Below, in pieces: positions 25,701-33,224 of a DNA stretch of 64,000 nucleotides. Position 1 is the first letter of the stretch; each line of letters starts with the position of its first letter. Source of the stretch: Diphasiastrum complanatum. Lineage: Eukaryota; Streptophyta; Lycopodiopsida; Lycopodiales; Lycopodiaceae. The DNA lies in the NCBI GenBank assembly GCA_029204225.1, contig CM055097.1:37062976-37126975 (forward strand), given 5' to 3'. Both the position numbers and the translations under genes were made by a program. The notes beneath the pieces are model-generated. The model had not been told where the DNA came from. It worked only from the letters and a program-made list of their open reading frames with translations, and did no database searches.

Positions 25701-27837
25701 GACCGTGACTAATTAATAGACACAGATGAGTTGCCTTTTCATGTACATAAAACAGGAAGTCACAAAAATTCCAATAAGAAATTTATAGCGAGAGATACAC
25801 TTTACTTTGTGAGAGTTTATGTGCTAGATCTCTGTAAATGGAAATAATTTATGAGCAAAAACACCTACAGACTTACAAACCCTCACTATAAAGAACTGCA
25901 ATCTCAATACAACTACTTAGGGATAAATTATTTCTTGGAATCAGCTTCTGTTGAATTTGTTTGAAACTCCTTGAATGATTTTGCAGTGATAATGGTCAAT
26001 TGTGGCCACTCTAAATTGCTAATGAGTTTCCATCAATTTGTACCAGATTTACTTTGTCAAGCCTTCCATTTATTGATGTCGTGAAGGTGATAGCTATGCA
26101 ATCACTAGAATGAATGTAGAGCAACTTATTGGTTCTTTCTAGGTAGCAGCATACAAATAACCAAATTTCGAATCAAATTATGTTGAAAAAACTTAAAAAC
26201 TCCTAATAATACCAACTTGATCTTATATATTTGCAATAGCTATACGTCCTTATATTCCCATCATTGAGTCATTTCTACTTACTTGAAAGTGCAATGTACC
26301 CTTGGCACCAAAACTTAGTCCTGTACTACGTAGTTACCCAGACTCCGTTATCCATTCTCAATTAGTAGCGTCAACAAGTTAGCAATTAGTAGTTACTATG
26401 CTTTGAAATGAGTTTGAAATTTCTTTTATGTCCCTATATGTCCCCCCCCCCCCCAACACACAGTTCAAAAAAAAACCACAAAAACAAAATAAAAATTGCA
26501 GTTCCGATCCGGAACGCTACAGAATCCCGGAACCGTTCTAGAACCAACCTTTCGAAACGCTCTTGGAATGCAACATTCTGGAACGGCGTGCATCTATGAG
26601 TAAGTCAGTTCATGACTAATTCAAGAGAATCACTTTGGCATGCTACAAAAAGAATTTTTCTTCGATATCTTAAAGGCACAAACAATCATGAAGCACATTG
26701 TAATATCGAACTTCAACGTTACTATGATGCAGATTGGGCAAGTGACGCAAGGAACTTCTATGTACCTACGTCATCTTTCTCATTCATTGAATTGTTCACG
26801 AAGAAGGTACTCATTGGAGTCTCTCAATTCCAAGCAACTTCCTATTCATGTCTATTTGAAAGTCAAAGATACAATTCGTATCACTTAATGTAGAAAAGAA
26901 GGCCTCTTTGGTGGGTGATGGGTGACAATGAGATCCAAAGGTGAAGTTGACTTGGGAAGGACTCAAGTCTTAGATATAGGAGCAATTTATTTCCAGAGAG
27001 TTCAGGTCCAACAATGAGATACATTCCAACAACAACAAGGTGAGGATGTAAGTGAGTCTATCGATTGTTCCAAAGATAATTTTTAGAACTTCAAATTTTG
27101 GTTGTACAAATGCAGCTTCATAGCAACACAAGTTTTGCATTGGTTTGAAATACTCCATTCAAAATGAGGTAGACACTATAGATATAGCAAAGAAATTGTT
27201 CATCACATCAAATAGAATAAGAGCGAGGGTAAAAGTAAGAAATGAAACAAGAAGTTCAAGACTAGAGAAATGAGGATAACACAAAAATTTCTAGCATTAT
27301 AGACAAAAGAAACAATGGCTTCCCGAGGAATGCAAAGAAGCTAAGTGTTTCTAATGAGGGGAGAAGGGCCATAATTTTGTGTATTGCACGGTTGTAAAGC
27401 AACTAAAAGGATAAGTAAATAATGTCAATTTTTCTATTTATAATTTGCTCAAGGTAAGGGGACAATCAAGTTCAACATGTAAGTTAGTGGTAACTCATGC
27501 AAAACTGTATGGAGCATGACTACATATGCATAAATGGAAAGCATGCATTGAATCTAAAAAGTGTGTCAAATGCATGGCTTGGCCTAAAATGTGGACACAA
27601 ATTGTAAATATTGTACACGATGATGCTAGTATAGAGTTATACCATTGCAACATGTTAAAATATATGGGTCTTACCAATTGAACTTAATTCACCATCGGTT
27701 CGATCTATTGCAAGCGTTTGATGAGGTGCACCATCCAAAGGCTCAAACACATACTGGTTCGGGAACTCCCAAAGGCGCATTCGTTCACATATAGAAGGTG
27801 CTCGGCTCAACTCCCCCATCTCCCTCTCACTCGCCAT
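1..27837 (-). CDS. SAC8: SAC8-like phosphoinositide phosphatase gene (14 exons, 3' end outside the window)
   Basis: Joined exons (minus strand): 27837-27675, 20060-19977, 13709-13582, 13483-13392, 13274-13217, 12968-12912, 12757-12724, 12336-12256, 12111-12005, 11906-11820, 11642-11565, 1934-1864, 464-366, 68-1. All phases agree and 402 codons read without a stop. SAC-domain landmarks appear in order: RLWEFPNQYV (residues 21-30), VGVIRLLAG (75-83), GLYFSYD, RRCTRRIGTRMWRRGA (near 227-242), VRGSIPLAWEQIVDLTYKPK (269-288), YVPFDFHRICG (348-358) and RGVVRTNC, which leads into the CX5R(T/S) catalytic loop. Known: SAC1-type enzymes remove phosphate from PtdIns monophosphates on ER/Golgi membranes; the plant SAC6/7/8 clade carries C-terminal membrane helices, here off-window. 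From memory the sequence is closer to SAC8 than to RHD4/SAC7; a tree would decide. Exons are intact despite heavy transposon load in the introns, so the gene is probably functional. Confidence 0.9.
366..464 (-). CDS. SAC8: SAC8-like exon 13 (residues 348-379)
   Basis: Acceptor TTTGCAG|ATATGT and donor CCAAGG|GTATTA. It encodes YVPFDFHRICGNIHFERLSF and LYDQIAEDLRLQ, the FDFHxxC block upstream of the catalytic loop. Confidence 0.93.
465..1863 (-). other. Intron 12 of the SAC8-like gene (1.4 kb, contains a microsatellite)
   Basis: Bounded by ATATAAG|GTTCTC and TTTGCAG|ATATGT. Apart from the TG/TGCG/GA compound microsatellite and a box-B-like stretch near 1,150 on the minus strand, I see nothing. 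Confidence 0.82.
1605..1773. repeat. Compound microsatellite (TG)n-(TGCG)n-(GA)n
   Basis: An uninterrupted TG run (1605-1646) passes into GCGTGCATGCGTG units (to 1671) and then an almost pure GA tract (1672-1773). It lies in intron 12 of the SAC8-like gene, 90 bp from exon 12. Confidence 0.97.
1864..1934 (-). CDS. SAC8: SAC8-like exon 12 (residues 324-346)
   Basis: Acceptor AATACAG|CATGGA and donor ATATAAG|GTTCTC. It encodes HGSEGELSVAYGNAMQSLSN and DHI, matching the family's QHGxEGxLSxAY region, with a phase 2 exit that completes Arg in the next exon. It lies 90 bp beyond a large TG/GA microsatellite. Confidence 0.92.
2945..6001 (-). mobile_element. 5' half of a Ty3/gypsy element (gag, protease, RT start)
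   Basis: On the minus strand a primer-binding site TGGTATTAGAGC (6001-5990) is followed by a purine-rich leader, then gag pieces near 4.9-3.9 kb with LLENRFFKLETYY and LAALDLDGRVATWW. A retropepsin ALVDTGTTHFF lies near 3.58 kb and GVDWFAFLGDVTLD near 3.34 kb. The beginning of RT, HHIDLLLGSTPPSPPPY, is near 3.0 kb. The frame is broken several times. Nothing downstream (RT palm, RNase H, integrase, 3' LTR) is present, so the element is truncated near 2.9 kb. Confidence 0.8.
4968..5036. repeat. 34 bp tandem duplication in the gypsy leader
   Basis: Two adjacent copies starting ATGGATAGC(C)AAAAGAAGG at 4968 and 5002 differ only by one inserted C. The surrounding leader also repeats ATGGACAACAA several times (5405-5620). 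Confidence 0.85.
6007..6360 (-). mobile_element. Probable 5' LTR of the minus-strand gypsy, outer end unresolved
   Basis: The LTR must start next to the primer-binding site; on the plus strand it begins TGAACAG at 6007. I could not find its partner LTR, so the far end (near 6.36 kb at a TAACA, or further out) is a guess. Confidence 0.4.
7367..7674 (+). repeat. Truncated 5' LTR of the composite copia
   Basis: Near-identical to the first 300 bp of the 3' LTR (starts TATTAGAGTTAATG against TGTTAGAGTTAATG). Homology ends after ...TTTTTACCT and CATAGTT. Confidence 0.85.
7755..7833 (-). repeat. Second copy of a gypsy PBS-proximal segment
   Basis: This stretch (CCGCCAAATTTAGCGGAAGT through CAAGGAAAATGCTCTGAT) resembles 5940-5998 next to the primer-binding site of the minus-strand gypsy. 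It implies a second, mostly lost relative of that element. Confidence 0.7.
8020..8720. repeat. Cryptic repeat region rich in GATCGCTG / TTGCTGGA motifs
   Basis: About a dozen degenerate copies of GATCGCTG(A/G)A, GATTGCTG and TTGCTGGAATC lie at irregular spacing in 700 bp. There is no open reading frame. It lies within the composite copia. Confidence 0.65.
9060..9740 (-). mobile_element. LINE (non-LTR) ORF2 C-terminal fragment
   Basis: The minus-strand ORF from 9740 reads LGQLRVSSHQLAIETGRFHG and then CQLC...EEHFTAC, a CX2CX9HX3C zinc-binding tail typical of plant LINE ORF2 C-termini. A frameshift near 9300 moves the reading to a second ORF (QDIPTTLRSLIAYED) that continues to about 9.06 kb. 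RT and endonuclease parts are absent. It lies inside the composite copia. Confidence 0.72.
10539..11017 (+). repeat. 3' LTR of the composite copia
   Basis: Starts TGTTAG directly after a polypurine tract and ends TCTAACA before GGTAC. It contains the repeated segment also seen at 7367-7674. Confidence 0.85.
11565..11642 (-). CDS. SAC8: SAC8-like exon 11 (residues 298-323)
   Basis: Acceptor ACATGCAG|ACAAAG and donor AACCAG|GTTAGA. It encodes TKIVERHFRDLSQRYGSILV and LDLINQ. The next exon lies 9.6 kb away across a block of transposon remnants. Confidence 0.93.
11820..11906 (-). CDS. SAC8: SAC8-like exon 10 (residues 269-297)
   Basis: Acceptor ATATGCAG|GTCCGA and donor GAATTG|GTAAGG. It encodes VRGSIPLAWEQIVDLTYKPK, a SAC signature, then IKIHHVDEL. 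Both ends are phase 0. Confidence 0.95.
12005..12111 (-). CDS. SAC8: SAC8-like exon 9 (residues 234-268)
   Basis: Acceptor TCTATAG|GAACTC and donor GTACAG|GTACAT. It encodes TRMWRRGADREGYAANFVET and then EQILEESGFVASYVQ, strongly conserved in SAC phosphatases (GTRxxxRGxDxxGxxANFVETEQ). Confidence 0.95.
12256..12336 (-). CDS. SAC8: SAC8-like exon 8 (residues 207-232)
   Basis: It begins after an AC 3' splice site (TTTCAAC|GCTTTC), completing Ser so that the reading is VVQG-S-FQSIGESIKG. It ends ...SRRCTRRI at donor AATAG|GTACTT. The downstream half (LISRRCTRRIGTRMWRRGA across the junction) is a diagnostic SAC motif. Confidence 0.9.
12337..12723 (-). other. AT-AC (U12-type) intron 7 of the SAC8-like gene
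   Basis: Read on the minus strand the intron begins ATATCCTTTT, the U12 5' splice consensus, and ends TTTCAAC. About 11 nt before the end lies GCCTTAAAT, close to the U12 branch-site consensus TTCCTTAAC. The joined codon makes Ser and restores VVQGSFQ. Length 387 bp. Confidence 0.85.
12724..12757 (-). CDS. SAC8: SAC8-like exon 7 (residues 195-205), followed by an AT-AC intron
   Basis: Acceptor TGTGCAG|CTCGAT. The 34 nt exon encodes LDAYILPVVQG plus the first base of a Ser codon. It is followed directly by ATATCCTTTT, the U12-type 5' splice signal. No GT donor at this point restores the conserved VVQGSFQ reading. Confidence 0.9.
12758..12911 (-). other. GC-AG intron 6 of the SAC8-like gene
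   Basis: The donor is AAG|GCAAGT and the acceptor GTGTGCAG. Frame and homology on both sides exclude a nearby GT. GC donors normally have strong U1 complementarity elsewhere, as here. Length 154 bp. Confidence 0.82.
12912..12968 (-). CDS. SAC8: SAC8-like exon 6 (residues 176-194), followed by a GC donor
   Basis: Acceptor CTGATAG|GCTGAT. The exon encodes ADPTYFWNKHLLEELIENK, the conserved ADPRxxWNxHLLEDLI block. The only donor that preserves frame and homology is AAG|GCAAGT, a GC-type donor whose other positions match the U1 consensus. Confidence 0.92.
13217..13274 (-). CDS. SAC8: SAC8-like exon 5 (residues 157-175)
   Basis: Acceptor ATTGCAG|TACTCA and donor AAGCAG|GTGTGC. The exon encodes TQRSYDLL and ends RPLWKQ, matching the family's PxWKQADPR region, which continues in the next exon. 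The first base completes the split Ser codon. Confidence 0.92.
13392..13483 (-). CDS. SAC8: SAC8-like exon 4 (residues 126-155)
   Basis: Acceptor GTTAATAG|AAAAGG and donor CTAAG|GTAAGT. It encodes KRDEAHFTSLLKTVERTPGL followed by YFSYDMDLTL, a highly conserved SAC segment (TPGLYFSY). It enters in phase 0 and exits in phase 2. Confidence 0.93.
13582..13709 (-). CDS. SAC8: SAC8-like exon 3 (residues 84-125)
   Basis: Acceptor GTTGCAG|GATCTT and donor CAACAG|GTTAGT. The 128 nt encode SYVLVITSKDYAGTYYGSPV and on to the conserved MKFLSCN block. Entry is phase 1, completing the Gly of LLAG, and exit is phase 0. This exon opens a compact cluster of nine exons in 2.15 kb. Confidence 0.92.
15226..15790 (-). 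mobile_element. LINE apurinic-endonuclease domain fragment
   Basis: The minus-strand ORF 15702-15226 carries SGRGSGGVACLY, FAVFIWVRFLG and EACYFPPES, the order found in the exo/endonuclease domain of plant LINE ORF2 (the G-rich turn, then W-I/V-R/K, then Y.PPE). It is cut on both sides. It is not part of the LINE tail at 9.06-9.74 kb, because SAC8-like exons 3-11 lie between them. Confidence 0.6.
15780..17511 (-). mobile_element. Deleted Ty3/gypsy chromovirus (gag, partial RT, chromodomain, 3' LTR)
   Basis: In element order: gag core with WDAVLEVFKTAF and YIQEFMDLWNRVP (17511-17203), RT with VLPFGLTN and FLDDILVYSETFEEHIEHI (17150-16766), a scrap of the RT/RNase H connection, then AHPIFHVSRLKLSL and the chromodomain LIQWKGRNEDDDSWERVESI (16560-16210). 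A polypurine tract CAAGGGGGGAAGAA precedes an LTR beginning TGTTATGTCCACG near 16233. Protease, RNase H and the integrase core are missing, with stops between blocks. It is the same family as the copy at 50.2 kb. Confidence 0.82.
18020..18260 (+). mobile_element. Ty3/gypsy integrase core fragment
   Basis: The plus strand reads KWDSISMDFIVGLSR, then a gap with a stop, then VNRLTKLAMLILVKTIAD. This matches the MDFxxGLP and VVVDRLTKxAHFxPVKT stretch around the first catalytic Asp of gypsy integrases. It is short and broken. Confidence 0.6.
18621..18649. repeat. Perfect 9 bp stem hairpin
   Basis: TAGCTCCCG (18621-18629) and CGGGAGCTA (18641-18649) flank an 11 nt loop AGACCCATATC. Confidence 0.7.
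19977..20060 (-). CDS. SAC8: SAC8-like exon 2 (residues 56-82)
   Basis: Acceptor TGTGCAG|GTGAAC and donor GGCAG|GTCTTC. The 84 nt exon starts and ends in phase 1 and encodes IIFGLVGVIRLLAG, the conserved IYGVxGxIRLLAG block of SAC proteins. It sits alone between two introns of 7.6 and 6.3 kb. Its length is a multiple of three, so skipping it would keep frame but remove a core strand of the SAC N-terminal domain. Confidence 0.9.
21085..21190 (+). mobile_element. Possible gypsy integrase C-terminal scrap
   Basis: The plus strand reads YLIFHVNKLKQYSLLGDDQF, similar to the P-x-FHVxxLK motif near the end of gypsy integrases. No other domain is readable beside it. Confidence 0.35.
23100..24516 (+). 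mobile_element. Degenerate Ty1/copia gag-protease-preintegrase fragment
   Basis: Broken gag frames lead to a zinc knuckle CKYCKRTNHEIQDC (about 23.69 kb), then protease WFLESGATQHMT (Glu where the catalytic Asp belongs) and the pre-integrase reading LGHLNHAFVSNMF...FACQSC. It then jumps to the integrase tail KRPYEIWTG at about 24.46 kb. The integrase core is deleted. The reading ends at about 24,516 where gypsy sequence begins. Confidence 0.72.
24517..25560 (+). mobile_element. Ty3/gypsy RNase H-integrase fragment fused to a copia fragment
   Basis: RNase H is readable as GRLVAFESKKLNPAQKNYPT, HEKELYAIVHALKAWRHSLY and ADVLSR. Next is the integrase zinc domain (NSPNVGHPLVDRTYELI, NFWWSILKKEVNHYATHCF), in which the second Cys of the expected CxxC is His. 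The core follows with VVLVVGDGLTKMAHLIELNN and IVSDRNSCFTGTFW in a shifted frame. It ends before the catalytic Glu region. Confidence 0.78.
26590..26895 (+). mobile_element. Ty1/copia RNase H fragment
   Basis: The ORF at 26612-26893 reads SLWHATKRIFLRYLKGTNNH, then YYDADWASD and SFSFIELF, matching the HWxAxKRIxRYLKGT and DADWAGD blocks of copia RNase H. It is bounded upstream by a poly-C/GGAACG-rich stretch. Confidence 0.72.
27675..27837 (-). CDS. SAC8: SAC8-like exon 1 (start codon, residues 1-54)
   Basis: The ATG is at 27837-27835. The exon encodes a short leader and then RMRLWEFPNQYVFEP, the conserved N-terminal stretch of plant SAC6/7/8 proteins. It ends in phase 1 at a strong donor, TTG|GTAAGA. 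A second in-frame ATG is codon 7 (27819-27817). Nothing in the leader suggests a signal peptide. Confidence 0.9.
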
Positions 27838-27852
27838 TTCACCAAATTCTAG

Positions 27853-27860
27853 TATTTATA
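27853..27860 (-). promoter_or_regulatory. TATA-like box just upstream of the SAC8-like start codon
   Basis: The minus strand reads TATAAATA about 16 bp before the first ATG. This is closer than a TATA box usually lies to a start codon. Transcription starting 25-30 bp downstream would begin near or after the first ATG and favour the in-frame ATG at codon 7. It may also be chance. Confidence 0.3.
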
Positions 27861-28597
27861 CATTCCACAAGTCCCACCCAAGTCAATTCCATTACAATCA
27901 CAAGCTACATTCTACAACTAACGTATTTCTACCAATTCATGAAGCTATAAGACTTGCTATTTTTCAAAAAGGGCTCCATTTTTTTGGTAAAAACGGAACC
28001 CATTTTTGGGATTCCATGTTTCTACCAAAGCAAACGCATACACACAAAAAGGAAATCAAGCAAAAAAGCAATCGTCGTAAGGCAAAAACAGGAAAAAAAA
28101 AGATCTTCGATTAAAGGAGGGGAAGGAGCAGGATGTGCTTAGCAGCAGAGTAGGAAATTCAGCCCGGCACCATTGGATTCGTTCTCCAGATCCAGAAACG
28201 TTCAAATGTTGCCAAGTCTCCAACAGTAGCCATTGAATATTTTTTACGTGGCAATTCTGACTCGTAGAGAGCATCCAATCGGCGGCCATAAAATATACGG
28301 TGCCATTAAGAGCGGAAGGGGGGGGCGAGGATTGTACCTTTGATTTCTTTCCTCTAGCAAAGCATGGTTGAGGTTGAATTGATGGAGTGCCTGACACTCG
28401 AACCCAAGACGGGCATCATTGTGAATTGCAGCCCAATCCCAAAATCCTAAAGCGCACTTTTCGCTGATAACATTGTATATTTTGTTAGCAGCTCTTCTTT
28501 CTGTCAACACAAAGCCATAGGAAGATGGGTACACGGCAAACAGAAGCGAGAGATACAGAAAGATGGAGAGCGTTGACGATGATCGTTGGAGTGCTCC

Positions 28598-28627
28598 TCT
28601 CTCTCTCTCTCTCTCTCCCCCCCCCCC
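28598..28627. repeat. (CT)n-(C)n microsatellite upstream of the SAC8-like gene
   Basis: A CT run (28598-28616) is followed by 11 C. It lies about 0.8 kb upstream of the SAC8-like start. CT-rich tracts are common in plant 5' regions, but a function is not shown. Confidence 0.9.
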
Positions 28628-29013
28628 TTTACACACATTAATAAAAGCTGGCTTTATTTCTTTCTTTGCTATCTTTTTTTTTTTTTAAATTCAAGATGCA
28701 CAATAATATTATTTTGGTGAATGCTTTTAAATTTAATTGCAACTTATTGGATTTTTTATAATTATCAACATGCGTAATAGTATCATTTCAGCTAGTAATT
28801 TTGGTTTGATTGCAAATTAATTTAGTCTATGAGATTGATGATTTCTTAGAAAGCCCATGTACCTTTCAACAACCAAGTATATGAACTAGATTTGGTCGGT
28901 CCAATTTTCACTTATGGAGCCCACCAAGACACCAACAATTTGTTGGACAACCTTTTTCTGTTTTTCTCCTTTATATCTCATTTGTCATGTGTTCATTTCA
29001 TTTGTCATGTGTT

Positions 29014-29101
29014 ATACCCAACAGGGTTGGCTCAACTGGTTAGCTTGGCATCCAAAGTTTCTTTGGTCCCAGGTTCGAGCCTCCCCTTGGAAACCAAGAA
29101 G
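29014..29101 (+). mobile_element. tRNA-derived SINE (88 bp) with 15 bp target duplication
   Basis: RNA polymerase III box A (TGGCTCAACTGGTTAG, about 29027) and box B (GGTTCGAGCC, about 29072) lie at tRNA-like spacing. The body is flanked by perfect 15 bp copies of CATTTGTCATGTGTT at 28999-29013 and 29102-29116. A third copy lies at 28979-28993. Long duplications of this kind indicate LINE-mediated retroposition. Confidence 0.72.
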
Positions 29102-29116
29102 CATTTGTCATGTGTT

Positions 29117-32100
29117 GGTGGATTGGAGTAGATCTCATGATCTTCATGACCTTGAATGGAGGAAAGGAAGTCCTAACCAACTCGTCACTTAGTGTAGGAC
29201 TAGTTCCATGGAACCTTAGAGTGGAACTCTAGGAGTAATTATGATGGTGATGATGAATATAACTAAGAAGAGATGCATTCTCGTCCCTAGTAAGGATGGT
29301 GATGGCAAAACGACACTTCCTTGTACTTCAAAGAAGATGCAAATAGAAAGTAGTATGAAACTAGTGTCATAACAAAGCTAGGAACACCTCCGATGCCAGA
29401 AGCAACACCCCTTGTACCTCAAAGGAGCCATCAACAAGATGTACAAGAAGAATGCTAGCAAGCCATGAGACACCACTATTATCATATGTCCTTTTGTATG
29501 TTCGGAACTTTTTGTCGCTCTCCAACTTATCCATGAAGTGGACCCCATAACAAAGTCCAGTGCAACTCACATTGATTAAACTCCAAACAACTCACCTACT
29601 TCTTGTCCACCTTAAGTTTTTACCTCTCGAGTTTGAGAAGAGACTTGGACCTATTTACTCATTTATATGCATTCCTTCCTCTCCCTCTATGCATGTTGTT
29701 CATTATAACCAGCGCTTTTGTCCAACTCCTCCGATATCTAATTTTCCAAGGTTGACATTCAACCATTGCCCCTATCCCCACGTGGACCCACTCCCTGTTC
29801 CTAAGTTTGCCCCTCTACAAACGCTCCTCTTGAAAGAATGTGAACGCACAAGGAAAAAACTTGGAAGACGGTAGAGGCTACAAAGGACCCATAAGTCAGA
29901 AGTCTTATTGCTAGAAGGACCCATTTAGAAAAAAAATAGCACCATACCTCACTACAACCTCAAAAGACAACTAGCATCAAAAGAATATACTACTTGCAAA
30001 AGGATTAAGAAGTTATAGCCTTCAAATGGAGGCGTAAGGAATGATTATAGATCATCATCACAAACCCTCAAATTCAATAAACGAAGCTCCGAATTTGCTA
30101 TGAGAACTTCTACCAATATGTGAGTTCCCCGACCACATTCAGTAAGCCACGATCTTTTTTCAATCAACACAATTTTCTTCGAAGCCCATTGTTTAACAAG
30201 ACGAGTCCACATGAAAAAGTAGAGCTAGAATTTTGTCACCAAATCACAATTTCATCCCTTTGTTTTTGTTTGTGGCCATAAAGTAGACTGGGATAAAGTG
30301 ATTTTACAACCACATTAAGAATGAGATATGCTACAAACTTGGATGCCATAGCATGTAATTCATGTAATGTAAGTGGAGTCATAATCTAAATTGCGACTAA
30401 GCGTTATTTCATCTTTCATCTCACATTTGGTTGTTGCTTATGTATTAGTAGGCTTCCCTTTGGAGAATTTCAACAAATGATATACGGGACTTTGTTTTGG
30501 ACATGTTTAGTTTACTACATACGAGAGACTTCCAAGAATTTTTTACAGGGTATTAGGGCAGATCCGTGCCATTCTAATCCTTAATTAAAAATCTGTATCT
30601 TACGCATATCCATGTTGTCTAAGAACTTTATCTTGGAAACCCTAATTTTGGATCTAGGTACGAACTATTCAAGAATAGCGTGAACGATTTGTTAAATTAG
30701 ATTGTAAAAAGAATCAAAGGCATAGTAGTCACATTTAAGCTTGAATGTTGTTAATTATGAATCATAAAGTCATAACGAAGGTAACATGTGTAAGTATAAT
30801 GGAAAAACCATATCCCGAGTATATATCATTGAAAGCATGTAATCAAGACCGTGTCTTTGATGTATGTGGTTTACGTATACCCCGGATATCGTCGTGGATA
30901 GTCATATCTGGATGATTGTAGACGTAGTTTCATGCTTTTTCCCGAGCAGTTTGCTTTCTTTGGAACACTACCGTACATATAGTTTCTATCATATAACATC
31001 TAGCCTTCTTTCTTAATAATCAAATACTTGTATAAGTATGTTCTATACCAGAAAAAGTTCGAAGAGTGTTCAAGTTAATGTTGTCATAGAATGGTTTAAT
31101 GAATTACATACCTGTATAGATAATTAGCAATGCACGGTTCGTTTTCAAACCTAAATAAATTTGATGGTAGGCCGAAAAAACAAGAAATGCTACATTACCA
31201 CAAAACGTAGATCATTTAGTATCCCAATACTACAAAATCACTACGGGATGTGTATATTATTTGAAAAGACATGTTAAATTGGTGGAAGAGACAAATAAAC
31301 CATAAAGTGTATGATAGGTTGCTATCCACACAACAGTAGATCTATTGGCATAGCCTCAAAACAAGCTTGTTTTAGGGTCATGGAAATGATTATAAGCTTC
31401 CTATAATCCGTTGTTGGATCGGAAGAAGGACATTCAAAGTTTTGTTCATAAAAAGTGGTGTATAATCTCGTTGTCCATCGCTAGACAACGACCATCACCA
31501 TTTGTTTAAAACACCATTGCTATCCATCATAAATAAGTGTAAGTTTTTAAAAGGAAAAGGTGTTTTTGTTAGCATCGCTGGTTGGTAGGCAATCAACATA
31601 TATCAGAAACTTGTTGTGGGCCATCGCTGCCCATGAGGCAAAAAAAACCATTTTTTGAGTGAAAAAGTGATGGGTCAACGATCCATCCTCGTCATTTCTT
31701 AACATAAATTTTGCTTATTGTGAGGAGCAATGTGCAAGCATATCATAGAAAACAGCAAAGAAGCATAAATCCAATTGCTTAAAGCAAAGAAGGTGATAGC
31801 CTTGCAAAGGCCTCTTACCATATGATAGATTCCAAAGGATGGAAGGGTCGTAGGGTACATTCACTGGAGGAGAGAGATGATGAACTCTTCTTCACAAGAG
31901 GTGGTAAGGAACACTAGTCGAAACTGCATAATGTATATTGTTATGCAGAGGCTTTCTGGAAGGTGGCATTTTGCCCTGCAAGGGAAGTAACAGCTCATGT
32001 CCCTCCATTTTGGCTAAGTTTAAACCTATTGTAGAGCTTATCATAAAAAATAAAAAAAAGAGGGATTTTTTTTTTTACACGATATAGTGCATGTTTAGGG

Positions 32101-33200
32101 GGGATATTAATGTAGGACCTTTAGTTCTCGAAAAGATGGTAGCCTGTTGTTGTCCAATTGTATAGTAGCATAGCATGGTATTATTAAACGAAGAAGCATC
32201 CATGAGAGAGAGAGAGATATACAAGATAGCACTTAGTTCCTCTTGACAAAGCAAGACTGGAACTCTTTAAAGCCTTTATTCATAATCCAACAAGGTAAAG
32301 TACAGCTGAAAAATAAAATATAGTACTAGAAAGCACCATAAAGCATAACCACTTTCAAGACGTCCAGCTGATACCTGCCACCATCCCACAAAACAAAACC
32401 GCTCAAGTTAGCTCAGTGAGGAAGACAGGTGTCATAGCTGAACGACAGTTGTTATTCATGTAAAAGAAGCTATACTACTTAACAGCTTTGAATAGCATTT
32501 TAAAACATAGTCCAATCTTCCCAAACACACAATGTTTTAGCGATAGGCCAAGCCGTTATATCACTGTATCAGGGTGAGTGCCATACTGATCAGTTTACGG
32601 TCAATTGTTCCGTATCAGTTTGTTTTAATCAAAGAGGAGTATGAAAAGTTTAAACCATTAGGAGTTTTATTTAGCCAAAAGACCTTCTGTGAACACATGT
32701 GCTGGTATCAGAGCAAATCCATTCTATATTGACCCAAGTGACCCTTACAGCGTAAGGTATGTCACGCACTGATGTCCATACTCTTGAGCATATCCATGCT
32801 TTCCAGTTGTATCTCACCAAAAGTCTAAAGTAACACTAATAGAGGAAAGGTGAAGTGTTACCATGAATGTTATAACACTTGAGAGGCAGCCATAGTAGTT
32901 TTTAAGTGAATGAGTTCTTACTCTTTTAGATCATAAGCAAGCCAAGAAACCGTGGAGTGAGCGTATTGTTGTTATGTAGAAAGCACTTTACCAGACATCT
33001 CTTGACTATGTTAGTTAACTTGCATTGTAGAGATCTAGTTGGTTGCATACCTTTCAATAGTGAGTAGTTGGTTCAAGAAAGAACCAAGTAATATTCTGAC
33101 GAAGCCGGAGCAGTATAATGAAGCTACAACATGAGATATCATTAGCTTCATACTATGAGATCAAAAGATCTATGAACACTTGTAAAGAGAGCACATATGT
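29117..33200. other. Intergenic stretch without recognised genes
   Basis: I found no protein domain or RNA gene that I could support. The part near 31.47-31.63 kb carries four loose copies of the CCATCGCT motif that becomes regular at 33.2-33.75 kb. Confidence 0.45.
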
Positions 33201-33224
33201 AAGAGCTAAGCTTAAATGTGTCCA

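Larger units (their letters stand above)
20061..27674 (-). other. Intron 1 of the SAC8-like gene (7.6 kb)
   Basis: Bounded by TTG|GTAAGA and TGTGCAG|GTGAAC. It contains a copia-gypsy chimera (about 23.1-25.56 kb), a copia RNase H scrap (26.59-26.9 kb) and a possible gypsy integrase tail (about 21.1 kb). I see no coding signal of its own in 21.2-23.1, 25.6-26.55 or 26.9-27.65 kb. Confidence 0.85.
27838..28998. other. Upstream region of the SAC8-like gene
   Basis: Besides the TATA-like box and the CT tract, I see no recognisable gene. A 130-codon minus-strand frame (28636-28244) begins in low-complexity sequence, matches no family I know and is probably chance. Confidence 0.5.

Noticed and set aside
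26970-27158. Minus-strand FGTIDRL, considered as SAC8-like exon 2
   Set aside because: Weak match and no splice sites in phase; exon 2 at 20060-19977 fits both motif and phase exactly.
28244-28636. 130-codon minus-strand ORF upstream of the SAC8-like gene
   Set aside because: Starts inside a CT/poly-C microsatellite and resembles nothing known; more likely 5' flank of the gene.
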